This document shows, piece by piece, positions 1-8,730 of a DNA stretch of 64,000 nucleotides (position 1 is its first letter; each line of letters opens with the position of its first letter). The notes beneath the pieces are model-generated. The model worked only from the letters and a program-made list of their open reading frames with translations, was not told where the DNA came from and did not search any database. The stretch is from CAIPVR01 sp049316905 (GTDB lineage Bacteria > Actinomycetota > Acidimicrobiia > Acidimicrobiales > Microtrichaceae): contig JBMOJH010000002.1 of assembly GCA_049316905.1 (NCBI GenBank), positions 1-64,000 on the forward strand. The letters are read 5' to 3'. Made by a program: the position numbers and the translations under genes.

Positions 1-1217
1 ACCCAGGCCCAGAACGCCGGCGGCTTCGTATGGGGATTGTCCACGCGGAACACCCGCACCCCGTGCTCGCACCAGAACTCGAGGACGGCCCGGCACGCCT
101 CCCACAGCGCCACCCGGTCCTCCTCCCGGTCGGGCCAGAAGTCGATCGGATAGATGTCCTGGTACTTCTTCGGCGGGTTCTCGGCGTACCGGATCGACCC
201 GTCGGGCAGCCGGGTGAACCACTCAGGATGGTCCTGCGCCCAGGGGTGGTCGGGGCTGCACTGCAGCGCGTAGTCGAGCGCCACCTCCATGCCGAGCTCA
301 CGGCAGCGGGCGATGAAGCGGTCGACGTCGTCGAGGGTGCCGAGGTCCGGGTGGACCGCGGTGTGGCCGCCCACGGTGCCGTCGCCCAACGGGCCACCGA
401 TGCCCCACGGGCTGCCCACGTCGCCCGGACCGGCCACCACGCTGTTGTTGCGGCCCTTCCGGTTCGTCACGCCGATGGGATGGATGGGCGGCACGTAGAC
501 CACGTCGAAGCCGGCCGCGGCGATCTGCTCGAGCCGGTCCCACGTGCGGGCCCCGCGGCGGAACCCGCCCTCGGACCGGGGGAAGAACTCGTACCAGGCG
601 CCGCGCGCCGCGAGCTCCCGGTCCACCCGCAGCGGGTACGGGCCGGTCGCGGCGAGTTCGAGCGGGTCGACCACGCCCTCCACGAGCACGGCGACCGCGT
701 CGTCGAGGCCCGCCGCGAGCCGAACGGCGTCGGTGCAGGTGGCGGAGCGCAGGGTGGCCACCGCGTCGTCGAGACGGATCCGGGCCGCGGGCTCGGCCAC
801 CGACCTCGCCCGGGTTTCGATCAGGCGGGCGCCCACCTCGAACTCCACGGTCAGGTCCTGGCCGGCCGCGGCCCGGCGCTGCAGGTCACGACGCCAGGTG
901 GCGAGGTGGTCGAGCCAGCCCTGCACCTCGAACTCGTGGGCGCCGGGCTCCCCGACGCGGAACACGCCCTCGAACCGCCCGTTGCCGAGATCCGCCATCG
1001 GGGCCGCGGTCCACGGACCCGGGGCGCCCGGCCCGTCGACGCGCCGCCAGCGCACCCGGGCCGACAGCAGGCCGTGCCCGTCGCGCACGAGGGTGGCGGC
1101 CACCACCACGTCGTCGCCCACGACCGCCTTCGCGGCAGCACCGAGCGGCGTGGTCGGCGCCACGTCGCGGAACACGATGCGGTCACCGGAGCGGGCGGGG
1201 GTGGGTGGCGGGTTCAT
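1..1217 (-). CDS. glgE: Alpha-1,4-glucan:maltose-1-phosphate maltosyltransferase, C-terminus beyond window
   Basis: GH13_3-family enzyme that transfers maltosyl units from maltose-1-phosphate to alpha-1,4-glucan. About 405 residues are visible; the family is roughly 650-700 residues, so the gene runs off the left edge. The N-terminal beta-sandwich region (WYEFFPRS near residue 218) is followed by the start of the catalytic barrel with IHPIG, TNRKGRNNS and, at the very edge, FRVDNPHTKP, whose Asp is the family's catalytic nucleophile. The acid/base Glu lies outside the window. The ATG at 1217 gives a family-like N-terminus. It lies 45 nt downstream of the propeller gene and diverges functionally with glgP nearby, suggesting a glucan-turnover cluster. 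Confidence 0.93.
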   Translation of the reverse strand, partial: MNPPPTPARSGDRIVFRDVAPTTPLGAAAKAVVGDDVVVAATLVRDGHGLLSARVRWRRVDGPGAPGPWTAAPMADLGNGRFEGVFRVGEPGAHEFEVQGWLDHLATWRRDLQRRAAAGQDLTVEFEVGARLIETRARSVAEPAARIRLDDAVATLRSATCTDAVRLAAGLDDAVAVLVEGVVDPLELAATGPYPLRVDRELAARGAWYEFFPRSEGGFRRGARTWDRLEQIAAAGFDVVYVPPIHPIGVTNRKGRNNSVVAGPGDVGSPWGIGGPLGDGTVGGHTAVHPDLGTLDDVDRFIARCRELGMEVALDYALQCSPDHPWAQDHPEWFTRLPDGSIRYAENPPKKYQDIYPIDFWPDREEDRVALWEACRAVLEFWCEHGVRVFRVDNPHTKPPAFWAW

Positions 1218-1262
1218 GCCTCGTGTCGTCGTGGCGGCCGGGGGTGCGGGCGGTGCGGGCGG

Positions 1263-2864
1263 TCAGCGGCGGACCGACAGGTTGAACCTACCGGTCTCGA
1301 AGGGGAGTTCGTCCGTGCTGAACCAGATGCCGGACACGGAGAACACCCGCACGCCGAGCGCCCCGGTGCGGCCGAGCACCGTGAGGGTGCGGTTCAGGTC
1401 CTTCGTGGGGTCGGTGACGGTCACGGTGCCGGTCACCCACGGCGCTCCGTCGGCCACCTGCAGGTCGAACGCCATCGAGGTGGTCCCGTCGGTGAGCTGG
1501 AGCGTGAGCTTGCCGCCGTTCGCGGTGTCCTGGACCTGGGCCCGGGCCGTGGCGTCCAGCGTGTAGGTGGCCCGGAACTCCACCGGACCGCGCACGTTCA
1601 CATGGAGCGTCACGTCCTTCACGAGGGCCTCGCGCACCGGCACGATCGTGGTGGCGTCGGGCCCCCGGGAGAGGCGGCCGGAGTCGGGCTCCACGAAGAG
1701 GGTCGGTCCCCCGCAGCCGATGCGGCCGGCGTCGGCCCGGCAGGCCGCATGGGTGACCCACCGGCCCTCCTTGGTCCACCCGAGGTTGCCGACGCCGAAC
1801 GTGGAGGTGTCGGTGGTGCCGGGCGGGGTGGCGTCGAGCACGCGACCGCCGGTGGCGCCCACCACGGACAGACGGGAGCAGCGCCGGCCGCTCGCCACCA
1901 CGATCCGGGTCCCGTCGGGTGAGGGCATCGGCGCGCACAACGACTCGGACTGCAGGAGCGTTCGCCGCTCGAGCGTGTCGGTGTCGAGCCGCACGAGTTC
2001 CTTGGAGCCCTTCGACGGACCGACCGCCACGATGTAGCTGCCGTCGGGGGCGAAGGCCGGGTCGTCGGCCGACAGCAGGGTCGGCGTCTCGCCGCCGCCG
2101 AAGCTGGACGCCACGAGCGTGTAGCGCTGGCGGGTGCCGGGAATGACCGAGGAGAGGATCATGAGGTCGTCGGCCGGGCTGGCCACCACGCCCACGTAGC
2201 TGCGCTGCGACGGGTTCCCGATGCGGGCCACGGCGTTGCCGTCGCGCGACATGACCTTCACCACGTTGCCGACCACCCCCTGCGGCAGGGGCTGGCGGAA
2301 GACCCCGGGGCCGCTGAGCGGCACGGTGGTGGGCGGGGTGGGCGGCACCATGTCGGGCGTGCCGGCCGCCACGTAGGCCACCTGGTCGCTCCCGGCGTTC
2401 CAGGCGATCGACGCGTCGCGGCCGAGCGAGGTGAGCACGGCGTCGGTGCCGAGCACCGTGGGCAGGCCACCCGTGGCGGGAACCACGGCCACCGACCGGT
2501 CGGCCCGGAGGAATGCCACCCACTGGGCGTTCGGCGACAGCGCCACCGCCGCCTGGTCGCCGCGACCGAGCGCGGCACCCTGGCCCACCTCGACCGGCGC
2601 GCCGGTGCCCGTGCCAACCCAGACGCGCCCGTCCGCGGTGGCGTAGGCCACCGGGCCCGCGGGCGGCGGGGCCGCGGGCGGTCGGGTGGTGGACGGCCCC
2701 GCGCCCCGGACGGTCGTGGTGGTCGTGGGGTCGAACTGGGCGCTCCGCGCGGGTGCCGGCTCCGCGAACGCCACCGCGCCGAGCACGAGGGCGGCCACCG
2801 CGGCCAGGCCGACGCCGATGACGCCGCGACGGCGGGAGGGGGCGGCGGTCGGGCGGGTCGGCAT
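1263..2864 (-). CDS. Secreted or membrane-anchored beta-propeller (TolB/WD40-like) protein
   Basis: 533 residues. Residues 1-35 form an Arg-rich start and a hydrophobic segment (VIGVGLAAVAALVLGAVAFA), a signal peptide or anchor, followed by a Thr/Pro linker (TTTTTVRG). The body shows repeated 'A-LSPNAQWVAFLRAD', 'AFAPDGSYIVAV' and 'MPSPDGTRIVVAS' blades typical of PD40/TolB beta-propellers. The last ~130 residues are a separate beta-rich domain. ATG 2864 was chosen because the longer open frame lacks family-like sequence; no strong ribosome site is visible. The same strand and 45-nt spacing to glgE suggest co-transcription. The exact role is unknown; a surface or polymer-binding role is conjecture. 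Confidence 0.72.
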   Translation of the reverse strand: MPTRPTAAPSRRRGVIGVGLAAVAALVLGAVAFAEPAPARSAQFDPTTTTTVRGAGPSTTRPPAAPPPAGPVAYATADGRVWVGTGTGAPVEVGQGAALGRGDQAAVALSPNAQWVAFLRADRSVAVVPATGGLPTVLGTDAVLTSLGRDASIAWNAGSDQVAYVAAGTPDMVPPTPPTTVPLSGPGVFRQPLPQGVVGNVVKVMSRDGNAVARIGNPSQRSYVGVVASPADDLMILSSVIPGTRQRYTLVASSFGGGETPTLLSADDPAFAPDGSYIVAVGPSKGSKELVRLDTDTLERRTLLQSESLCAPMPSPDGTRIVVASGRRCSRLSVVGATGGRVLDATPPGTTDTSTFGVGNLGWTKEGRWVTHAACRADAGRIGCGGPTLFVEPDSGRLSRGPDATTIVPVREALVKDVTLHVNVRGPVEFRATYTLDATARAQVQDTANGGKLTLQLTDGTTSMAFDLQVADGAPWVTGTVTVTDPTKDLNRTLTVLGRTGALGVRVFSVSGIWFSTDELPFETGRFNLSVRR

Positions 2865-2968
2865 GACGATCGCCAAGGGTACCGGTGCGCCCACCACACC
2901 TCCCGGCGCCCGGACACGATCCCGCCGCGCCGGGAAGAAGTACCCGGCCTGGCGGGGTTGTCGTGGGC

Positions 2969-2982
2969 GGTGCACGTGCACC
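2969..2982. promoter_or_regulatory. Perfect 14-bp palindrome upstream of the small lipoprotein gene
   Basis: GGTGCACGTGCACC is its own reverse complement and lies 26 nt before the lipoprotein start, in the divergent gap between it and the propeller gene. It could be an operator. No matching regulator is adjacent, so the function is inferred only from symmetry and position. Confidence 0.4.
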
Positions 2983-3008
2983 CCGACACGCACGAGGAAG
3001 GGATGACG

Positions 3009-3482
3009 ATGATCCGACGAGGCTGGATCCTGCTGGGGGCCGTGGCCGCCCTCACGCTGGTCGGGTGCCGCCCCGCGCCACCGTCCGGTCCGCCGCTGCG
3101 CCTCACCCTCGTGCCGAAGATCGACGACGTCGCGGCCCGGACGCTGGTGGGCGGGTTCATCCCCGGCCTGCCGAACACGCTCGGCAACCGCGTCACCGGC
3201 ATCACGACCGACCGGGCGGACTGCGCCCCGCGGGTGGTGGGCGACACGCTCACCTATGCCGTGCGCAAGGCCATTCCCGAGAACCCCGACGTGGACGGCC
3301 TCTTCGTCACCGGCGGCAGCCTGGCGGTGGACGTGGCCAACCGGCCCGAGTGCCGCACCGCGGCCTACGTGGTGCAGTTCGGCAACCCCGCCGACGGCGG
3401 CGTGACCAAGCGGGCGGCCGCGGAGCCGATCTACGTGCTCGGCCTCGGCAAGGCGGACTTCCGGGACTTCATCGTCAAGTGA
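3009..3482 (+). CDS. Small lipoprotein, function unknown
   Basis: 157 residues. The N-terminus has Arg-Arg, a hydrophobic stretch and a lipobox ending LVGC (Cys20), so it should be lipid-anchored outside the membrane. The mature part is about 137 residues with two further Cys (in ADCAPR and PECRTA) that could pair; no known family recognised. ATG 3009 is preferred over ATG 3003 because GAGGAAGGG (2994-3002) then sits 6 nt upstream. It is divergent from the propeller gene and followed by glgP 104 nt later. Confidence 0.68.
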   Translation: MIRRGWILLGAVAALTLVGCRPAPPSGPPLRLTLVPKIDDVAARTLVGGFIPGLPNTLGNRVTGITTDRADCAPRVVGDTLTYAVRKAIPENPDVDGLFVTGGSLAVDVANRPECRTAAYVVQFGNPADGGVTKRAAAEPIYVLGLGKADFRDFIVK

Positions 3483-3586
3483 GGCGGTGACGACGGCGCC
3501 GTGGTGGCCGGGGTCGTCGTGAAGATGGCGTGAACGTCCGCTGGTTCGGGCGGGCTCGAGGCCCGGCACCGATACCCTCGACCCCG

Positions 3587-6208
3587 ATGAAGGCGCTGCG
3601 CAGTTTCACCGTCCGCCCCCGACTGCCGGAGCCGCTCACCGCGCTCGACCGGTTGGCCGCCAACCTGCGGTGGTCCTGGGACCGCCCCACCCGTGAGTTG
3701 TTCGCGGCGATCGACCCCCGCAGTTGGGACGAGGGTGGCCACGACCCCCGCCGGGTGCTCGCCGAGGTCAGCACCGCACGGCTGGAGGAGCTGGCGGCGG
3801 ATCCGACGTTCCTCGAGCGGCTCGGCGCGGCCGACGCCGCGCTGGGCGCCTACCTGGAACTGCCCCGGTGGTTCCAGCAGCAGCTCGCCGACGGCGGCGT
3901 CCCCACCGTCACCGGCCCCGACGGCGAACCGGAATCGGCGCTCGACGGCGGCGTGGTGGCCTACTTCTCCCCCGAGTTCGGCATCGCCGAGGCGGTGCCG
4001 CAGTACTCCGGCGGCCTCGGCGTGCTCGCGGGCGACCACCTGAAGGCCGCGAGCGACCTCGGCGTGCCGCTCGTGGCGATCGGGCTGTTCTACCGGCACG
4101 GGTACTTCCGCCAGTCCCTGTCGGTCGACGGGTGGCAGCAGGAGCGGTTCCCCGACCTCGACCCGTACGCGATGAGCCTCGAGCTGTGCGACGGCGTGCG
4201 GGTGTCGCTCGACCTCGCCGGCCGCACGCTCGTGGCCCAGGTCTGGAAGGCCACAGTGGGTCGCACGCCGCTCTACCTGCTCGATGCGGACCTGCCGGAG
4301 AACCCCGAGGACCTGCAGCTCGTCACCGACCGGCTCTACGGCGGCGACGTGGAGCACCGGCTCCGCCAGGAGATGCTCCTCGGCATCGGCGGGGTCCGGG
4401 CCCTCGAGGCGCTCGGCGTGCCGGTGCGGGTGTTCCACACCAACGAGGGCCACGCCGGGTTCCTGGGCCTGGAGCGCATCCGCACCCTGATGCACCGCGA
4501 CGGGCTGTCCTTCGCCGAGGCGACCGAGGCCGTGCGCGCCGGAGCGGTGTTCACCACGCACACACCCGTGCCCGCGGGCATCGACCAGTTCCCCCGCGAG
4601 CTGATCGAGGCCTACTTCTCCGGCTGGGCCGCCGAGTGCGGCGTGTCGGTCGACGACCTCATGCGGCTCGGCCACCGGCCCACCGACGAGCCCGGCGACC
4701 GGTTCAACATGGCCGTGATGGGTATGCACCTCGCCGAGCGCCGCAACGGCGTCTCCGCGCTGCACGGCGAGGTGAGCCGCGAGATGTTCGCGGATCTGTG
4801 GCCCGGGGTCCCCGAGCCGGAGACGCCGGTGGGCCACATCACCAACGGGGTGCACGGCGCCACCTGGGTGTCCGCGGAGATGACCGCGCTGCTGTCGGAG
4901 ACGGTGGGCGCCGACTGGCAGTGGGCCCCGGCCGACTCGTGGGAGGCCGCGGCGACCGTGGAGCCGGCCGCGCTGTGGCAGGCCCGGCGGTCCGGCAAGG
5001 TCCGGATGGTCGAGCACGTGCGGGAGCGGCTCGTGGCCGCCGGGCTCGCGCAGGGCCGATCGGTCTCGGAGCTCGCCTGGGTGGACGACGCGCTCGACCC
5101 CGACGCCCTCACCATCTGCTTCGCGCGCCGCATGGCCACCTACAAGCGCGCCGCGCTGCTCCTGCGCGACCCCGAGCGGCTGGAACGCCTCGTCACCGAC
5201 GCCGGCGCCCCGGTGCAGTTCGTGTTCGCCGGCAAGGCGCACCCGGCCGACGACCAGGGCAAGGAGCTGATCCGTCAGGTCTCGGCCTTCGCGCACCGGC
5301 CCGAGGTGCGACACCGCTTCGTGTTCGTCGAGGACTACGACATGGCCCTCGCCCGCTCGCTCGTGCAGGGCGCGGACGTGTGGCTCAACACGCCCGTGCG
5401 GCCCATGGAGGCCTCCGGCACGAGCGGCATGAAGGCCGTGTTCAACGGCGCGCTGCACTGCTCGGTGCTCGACGGCTGGTGGGCCGAGTGCTTCAGCGCC
5501 GGCGACCTGCGCCTCGGCGGCGGGCGGGGTCCGAACGGCTGGGCGATCTCGTCGGCCGAGGGCGTGGAGGATCCCGAGCGCCGGGCGGACCTCGAGGCCA
5601 ACGCGCTGTTCGACCTGCTCGAGACCCAGGTGCTGCCGCTCTACCACGGGCCCCTCGCGGAGCGCCGCGACGACGTGCCGCTCGCCTGGGTGGAGCGGGT
5701 GCGGGAGTCGCTGCGCACGCTCGGCCCGTTCGTCGGCGCCCACCGGATGGTGCGCGACTACGTCGAGGGGCTCTACCTGCCCGCCGCCGCCCGTTCCGCT
5801 GACCTCTCCGCGGAGGGGTTGCGCGGCGCCCGGGACCTCGCCGCGTACCGGGCCCGCCTCGCCGAGCAATGGCACGGCGTGCACGTCGACGACGTCGTGG
5901 TCGACGAGTCCGTCGCCGACCTCGGCGGCCGCCGGGCCGTGCGGGCCACCGTGGCCCTCGGCGGGCTCTCGGCCGACGAGGTGGAGGTGCAGCTCGTCAC
6001 CGGTCGGGTGGGCCAGTCCGGCGAGCTCGAGGACGCCGTCACCGTGGCGATGGCCGACGCCGGCGCGGTCGACGACGCGCACCGCACGTTCGAGGGCGAG
6101 GCCCCGCTGGAGGTGGCCGGCCGCATGGGCGTGACCGTGCGGGTGGTCCCCCACCACACGCTCGTGGTCGACCCGCTGGAGCTCGGCCTCGTCGCCTGGG
6201 CCGGCTGA
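3587..6208 (+). CDS. glgP: Alpha-glucan phosphorylase (GT35, DUF3417-type)
   Basis: Phosphorolyses alpha-1,4-glucans to glucose-1-phosphate with a PLP cofactor. 873 residues, matching the actinobacterial type with an N-terminal DUF3417 domain (start MKALRSFTVRPRLPEPL, then LAANLRWSWDRPTRELF). Later motifs include YFSPEFGIAEAVPQYSGGLGVLAGDH, FHTNEGHAGFL, FVFAGKAHPADDQGK and the active-site EASGTSGMKA region near residue 609. ATG 3587 matches the family N-terminus; the frame stays open 19 codons upstream without homologous sequence. With glgE nearby it supports a GlgE-type glucan pathway. It ends at a hairpin shared with the converging enoyl-CoA hydratase gene. Confidence 0.95.
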   Translation: MKALRSFTVRPRLPEPLTALDRLAANLRWSWDRPTRELFAAIDPRSWDEGGHDPRRVLAEVSTARLEELAADPTFLERLGAADAALGAYLELPRWFQQQLADGGVPTVTGPDGEPESALDGGVVAYFSPEFGIAEAVPQYSGGLGVLAGDHLKAASDLGVPLVAIGLFYRHGYFRQSLSVDGWQQERFPDLDPYAMSLELCDGVRVSLDLAGRTLVAQVWKATVGRTPLYLLDADLPENPEDLQLVTDRLYGGDVEHRLRQEMLLGIGGVRALEALGVPVRVFHTNEGHAGFLGLERIRTLMHRDGLSFAEATEAVRAGAVFTTHTPVPAGIDQFPRELIEAYFSGWAAECGVSVDDLMRLGHRPTDEPGDRFNMAVMGMHLAERRNGVSALHGEVSREMFADLWPGVPEPETPVGHITNGVHGATWVSAEMTALLSETVGADWQWAPADSWEAAATVEPAALWQARRSGKVRMVEHVRERLVAAGLAQGRSVSELAWVDDALDPDALTICFARRMATYKRAALLLRDPERLERLVTDAGAPVQFVFAGKAHPADDQGKELIRQVSAFAHRPEVRHRFVFVEDYDMALARSLVQGADVWLNTPVRPMEASGTSGMKAVFNGALHCSVLDGWWAECFSAGDLRLGGGRGPNGWAISSAEGVEDPERRADLEANALFDLLETQVLPLYHGPLAERRDDVPLAWVERVRESLRTLGPFVGAHRMVRDYVEGLYLPAAARSADLSAEGLRGARDLAAYRARLAEQWHGVHVDDVVVDESVADLGGRRAVRATVALGGLSADEVEVQLVTGRVGQSGELEDAVTVAMADAGAVDDAHRTFEGEAPLEVAGRMGVTVRVVPHHTLVVDPLELGLVAWAG

Positions 6209-6211
6209 TCG

Positions 6212-6245
6212 GCCGACGTCGGCTCCCCTGTCAGCCGAAGTCGGC
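6212..6245. terminator. Hairpin between convergent glgP and enoyl-CoA hydratase genes
   Basis: Arms 6212-6224 and 6233-6245 pair 12 of 13 positions around an 8-nt loop (6225-6232). The hydratase stop codon (6231-6233) lies in the loop/stem junction. There is no T-tract, as is usual in actinobacteria. It could serve both strands. Confidence 0.7.
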
Positions 6246-7043
6246 TCGACCCGGGCCGTGCTGCAGGAACGACGACACCCCCGCGGTCGCGTCGGGCGTG
6301 CCGAACGACGCCACGAACAGCTCCTGCTCCAGCTCCAGGCCCGCGGCGAGCGGGCCCTCGAGCCCCTCGTCGATCGCCCGCTTCGCGAGCGCCAGCGCGT
6401 GCCGTGGCCCTCGGGCGAACCCGGCCGCCACGGCGAGCGCGGCGTCACGGGCGTCGCCCTCCGCCACCTGGTCGACGAGGCCGATCCGCTCCGCCTCCGC
6501 CGCGTCGACCATGCGGCCGCTCAGCACCAGGTCCTTCGCCCGCGCGGGGCCGACCAGCCGGGCGAGCCGCTGGGTTCCGCCGCCGCCGGGGATGATCCCG
6601 AGCAGGATCTCGGGCTGGCCGAAGCGGGCGCCCGAGGACGCCACCCGCAGGTCGCAGGCGAGCGCCAGCTCGCACCCGCCGCCCAGCGCGAACCCGTTGA
6701 CCGCGGCGACCGTCGGGCACGCCAGCGCCGCGACCGAGTTGAGGGCCCGCAGGAAGGCCCCGCCGATCTCGGCAACCCGCGCCGGGGGTGACACCTCGAA
6801 GGGTTCCCCGCCGCCGCGCTCCGCGAACTCGGTGATGTCGGCGCCCGCGGCGAAGACCTTCTCGCCACCGGTGACCACCACGGCGCGGGCGTCCGCGACG
6901 GGGCCGGTGACCACGGCGTGCAGCTGGTCGAGCAGCTCCACGCACAGGGCGTTCACCTTGCCGTGGGCCAGGGTGATGACGTCCACCCCGTCCTCACGGC
7001 GCTCGTGGCGGACCAGGGCATCAGCGGCGTCGGTGCTGGACAT
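6231..7043 (-). CDS. Enoyl-CoA hydratase/isomerase family protein
   Basis: Crotonase-fold enzyme, 270 residues from ATG 7043. The oxyanion-hole segment GGEKVFAAGADITEF and both glutamates used by hydratases are present: one in GGGCELALACDLR and one in FGQPEILLGIIPGGGGTQRL. A true hydratase acting on 2-enoyl-CoA is therefore plausible; substrate chain length cannot be told. It is the last gene of the zinc-type operon, 11 nt after the kinase stop. The link to zinc uptake is unclear and may be accidental co-transcription. Confidence 0.88.
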   Translation of the reverse strand: MSSTDAADALVRHERREDGVDVITLAHGKVNALCVELLDQLHAVVTGPVADARAVVVTGGEKVFAAGADITEFAERGGGEPFEVSPPARVAEIGGAFLRALNSVAALACPTVAAVNGFALGGGCELALACDLRVASSGARFGQPEILLGIIPGGGGTQRLARLVGPARAKDLVLSGRMVDAAEAERIGLVDQVAEGDARDAALAVAAGFARGPRHALALAKRAIDEGLEGPLAAGLELEQELFVASFGTPDATAGVSSFLQHGPGRADFG

Positions 7044-7054
7044 GACGGGGGAAC

Positions 7055-7843
7055 CTACCTGCGCCGCCACCGGACGCGCCCGCCCGGCCGGGCCAGCCCA
7101 CGGGCCAGCGCGGGGGCGTCGGGCCGGCGTCGGGGATCGTCGTGCAGCGCGTCCAGGAGGACCCGTGCCACCCCGGCGCGCTCGTCCGGGGCGTGCGCCG
7201 CGGGCGAGGCCGCCGGGGCCGCGCCCGGCGGGTCACCGGTGAGCGCGAACCACAGCGTGGCGCCGAGCCCGAACACGTCCGCGGCGGGCGAGGGTGCCGC
7301 GCCCCGGCGCCGTTCGGGCGCCGCGTAGGCAGGGGTGAGCGCGCCGTCGTCGGGCAGGGCCCCGTCCCCCACGCCGCCCACCCCGAAGTCCACGAGCACC
7401 GGCGGGTCCGCGGGCACCACGTTGGCGGGCGAGACGTCGCCGTGGACGACCCCCTGTTCGTGGGCGGCGGCGAGCACCTCGGCGACCCGAGCGCCGAGCA
7501 CGGCCACCGCGGCGGGGGCCATCGGACCCGATGCCCCGACCGCGACCGCGAGATCGGGCCCCGTCACGCGCTCCAGCACGAGCCAGCCGAGCCCCGTCGG
7601 ATCCACCCCGACCGCGAGCACGACCGGCACGCCGGGCCCGTGGCCGAGCCGGGCGAGGGCCCGGGCCTCCCGCTCGAAGCGGTCGGGCCGGCCCGGGTGC
7701 GCACCGAGGTCGACCACCTTGACCACCACGTCGCGACCCGCGCGCCGGTCCCGGGCCGCGATGACCGACGCCGTGCCCCCGGCACCGAGCGGTTCCCGCA
7801 GCGCCACCCAGGTGGGCAGGTTGGCCGGCCGGCGGGGCGACAC
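7055..7843 (-). CDS. Serine/threonine protein kinase, HGD-type, no sensor domain
   Basis: 262 residues: a bare Hanks-type kinase domain without membrane segment or PASTA repeats. Visible elements: glycine loop GAGGTAS (~20-26), VVVKVV Lys42, a likely alpha-C Glu in FEREARAL (~57-59), catalytic loop HGDVSPAN (134-141) with Gly in place of the HRD Arg, metal-binding DFG (152-154), and YAAPER. All catalytic residues are present, so it is probably active but without RD-type activation. GTG 7843 has GAGGGG just upstream; longer upstream sequence overlaps the permease gene. It sits 8 nt after the permease stop and 11 nt before the hydratase gene. Confidence 0.86.
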   Translation of the reverse strand: MSPRRPANLPTWVALREPLGAGGTASVIAARDRRAGRDVVVKVVDLGAHPGRPDRFEREARALARLGHGPGVPVVLAVGVDPTGLGWLVLERVTGPDLAVAVGASGPMAPAAVAVLGARVAEVLAAAHEQGVVHGDVSPANVVPADPPVLVDFGVGGVGDGALPDDGALTPAYAAPERRRGAAPSPAADVFGLGATLWFALTGDPPGAAPAASPAAHAPDERAGVARVLLDALHDDPRRRPDAPALARGLARPGGRVRWRRR

Positions 7844-7851
7844 GCCGCCCC

Positions 7852-8721
7852 TCAGACCGCCACGGCCGCGCCGCGCCGCGTGCCCCACCAGCGGCGGGCC
7901 TCCGCCGCCACCAGCGCGAGCACGAAGATGACCACCGCGCTCAGCGCCACCGAGGCGCCCGCGGCCAGGCGGGCGTGCCACGACACCAGCAGACCCGACA
8001 CGACCGCCAGCTCCGACAGCGCCACCGACACGAACAGCACCCACGGCACCCGCCGCACCAACTGCACGGCCGCCGCAGCGGGCGCGGTGATGAGGGCGAA
8101 CACGAGCAGAGTGCCCACCGTCTTGAAGCTGGCCACCACCGTGAAGGTGATCATCACCAGCAGCACGGCGTGGGCGAGGCCGGGCCGCAACCCCAGGAGC
8201 ACGGCGGTCTCCCGGTTGAACGACAGCGCCAGGAACGCCCGGTAGCCCACCACCACGAGCAGGAGCACGAGCGCGGCGACCACCGCACCGAGCACCAGGT
8301 CGGCCGTGGTCACCCCCGTGATGCCGCCGAACAGGAAGCCGGTGAGCTCGCCCGCGAACGACCGGCTGCGCGACACGATGAGCACGCCGAGGGCCAGCAT
8401 GCCGACGAACAGCAGCCCGATCGCCACGTCCTCGGGCAGCCGGCTGCGCCGGCGCACCACCGAGATGCCCGCGATCATCACCCCGGCGCTGGCCAGCGCA
8501 CCGAGCGTGGGGCTGAACCCCACCACGGCGGCGAGGGCGAGGCCGGGGAGCACGCCGTGGGCGAGGGCATCGCCGAGGAAGGTCATCCCCCGCAGCACCA
8601 CCCAGGTGCCCACGAGGCCGCAGGCCACGGCGGCGAACGTGCCGGCGAGCAGGCCGCGCTGCATGGTGACCGACTCCTGGAACGGACCGAGGAGCCAGTC
8701 GACGGCGGTCACGGCCAGCAC
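7852..8721 (-). CDS. znuB: Metal (zinc/manganese) ABC transporter permease
   Basis: 289 residues with about eight hydrophobic segments; ZnuB/TroC/MntB family. Typical motifs are LLAGTFAAVACGLVGTWVVLRGM, FLGDALAHGVLPG and the C-terminal FKTVGTLLVFALITAPAAAA. It forms the membrane channel of a metal importer with the lipoprotein encoded 9 nt upstream. The cognate ATP-binding subunit, usually in the same operon, is absent here. GTG start at 8721. Metal specificity (zinc) is inferred from the His-rich partner and the neighbouring Fur/Zur regulator. Confidence 0.9.
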   Translation of the reverse strand: MLAVTAVDWLLGPFQESVTMQRGLLAGTFAAVACGLVGTWVVLRGMTFLGDALAHGVLPGLALAAVVGFSPTLGALASAGVMIAGISVVRRRSRLPEDVAIGLLFVGMLALGVLIVSRSRSFAGELTGFLFGGITGVTTADLVLGAVVAALVLLLVVVGYRAFLALSFNRETAVLLGLRPGLAHAVLLVMITFTVVASFKTVGTLLVFALITAPAAAAVQLVRRVPWVLFVSVALSELAVVSGLLVSWHARLAAGASVALSAVVIFVLALVAAEARRWWGTRRGAAVAV

Positions 8722-8730
8722 GTCGCCAAC

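Noticed and set aside
30..1922. 630-residue plus-strand open frame over glgE
   Set aside because: Shadow of glgE and the propeller gene; no domain and repeated Arg/Pro/His bias.
3431..6448. 1005-residue open frame on the minus strand opposite glgP
   Set aside because: Its sequence is the low-complexity Arg/Gly/His/Val mixture expected of an antisense shadow in high-GC DNA; glgP is full length on the other strand.
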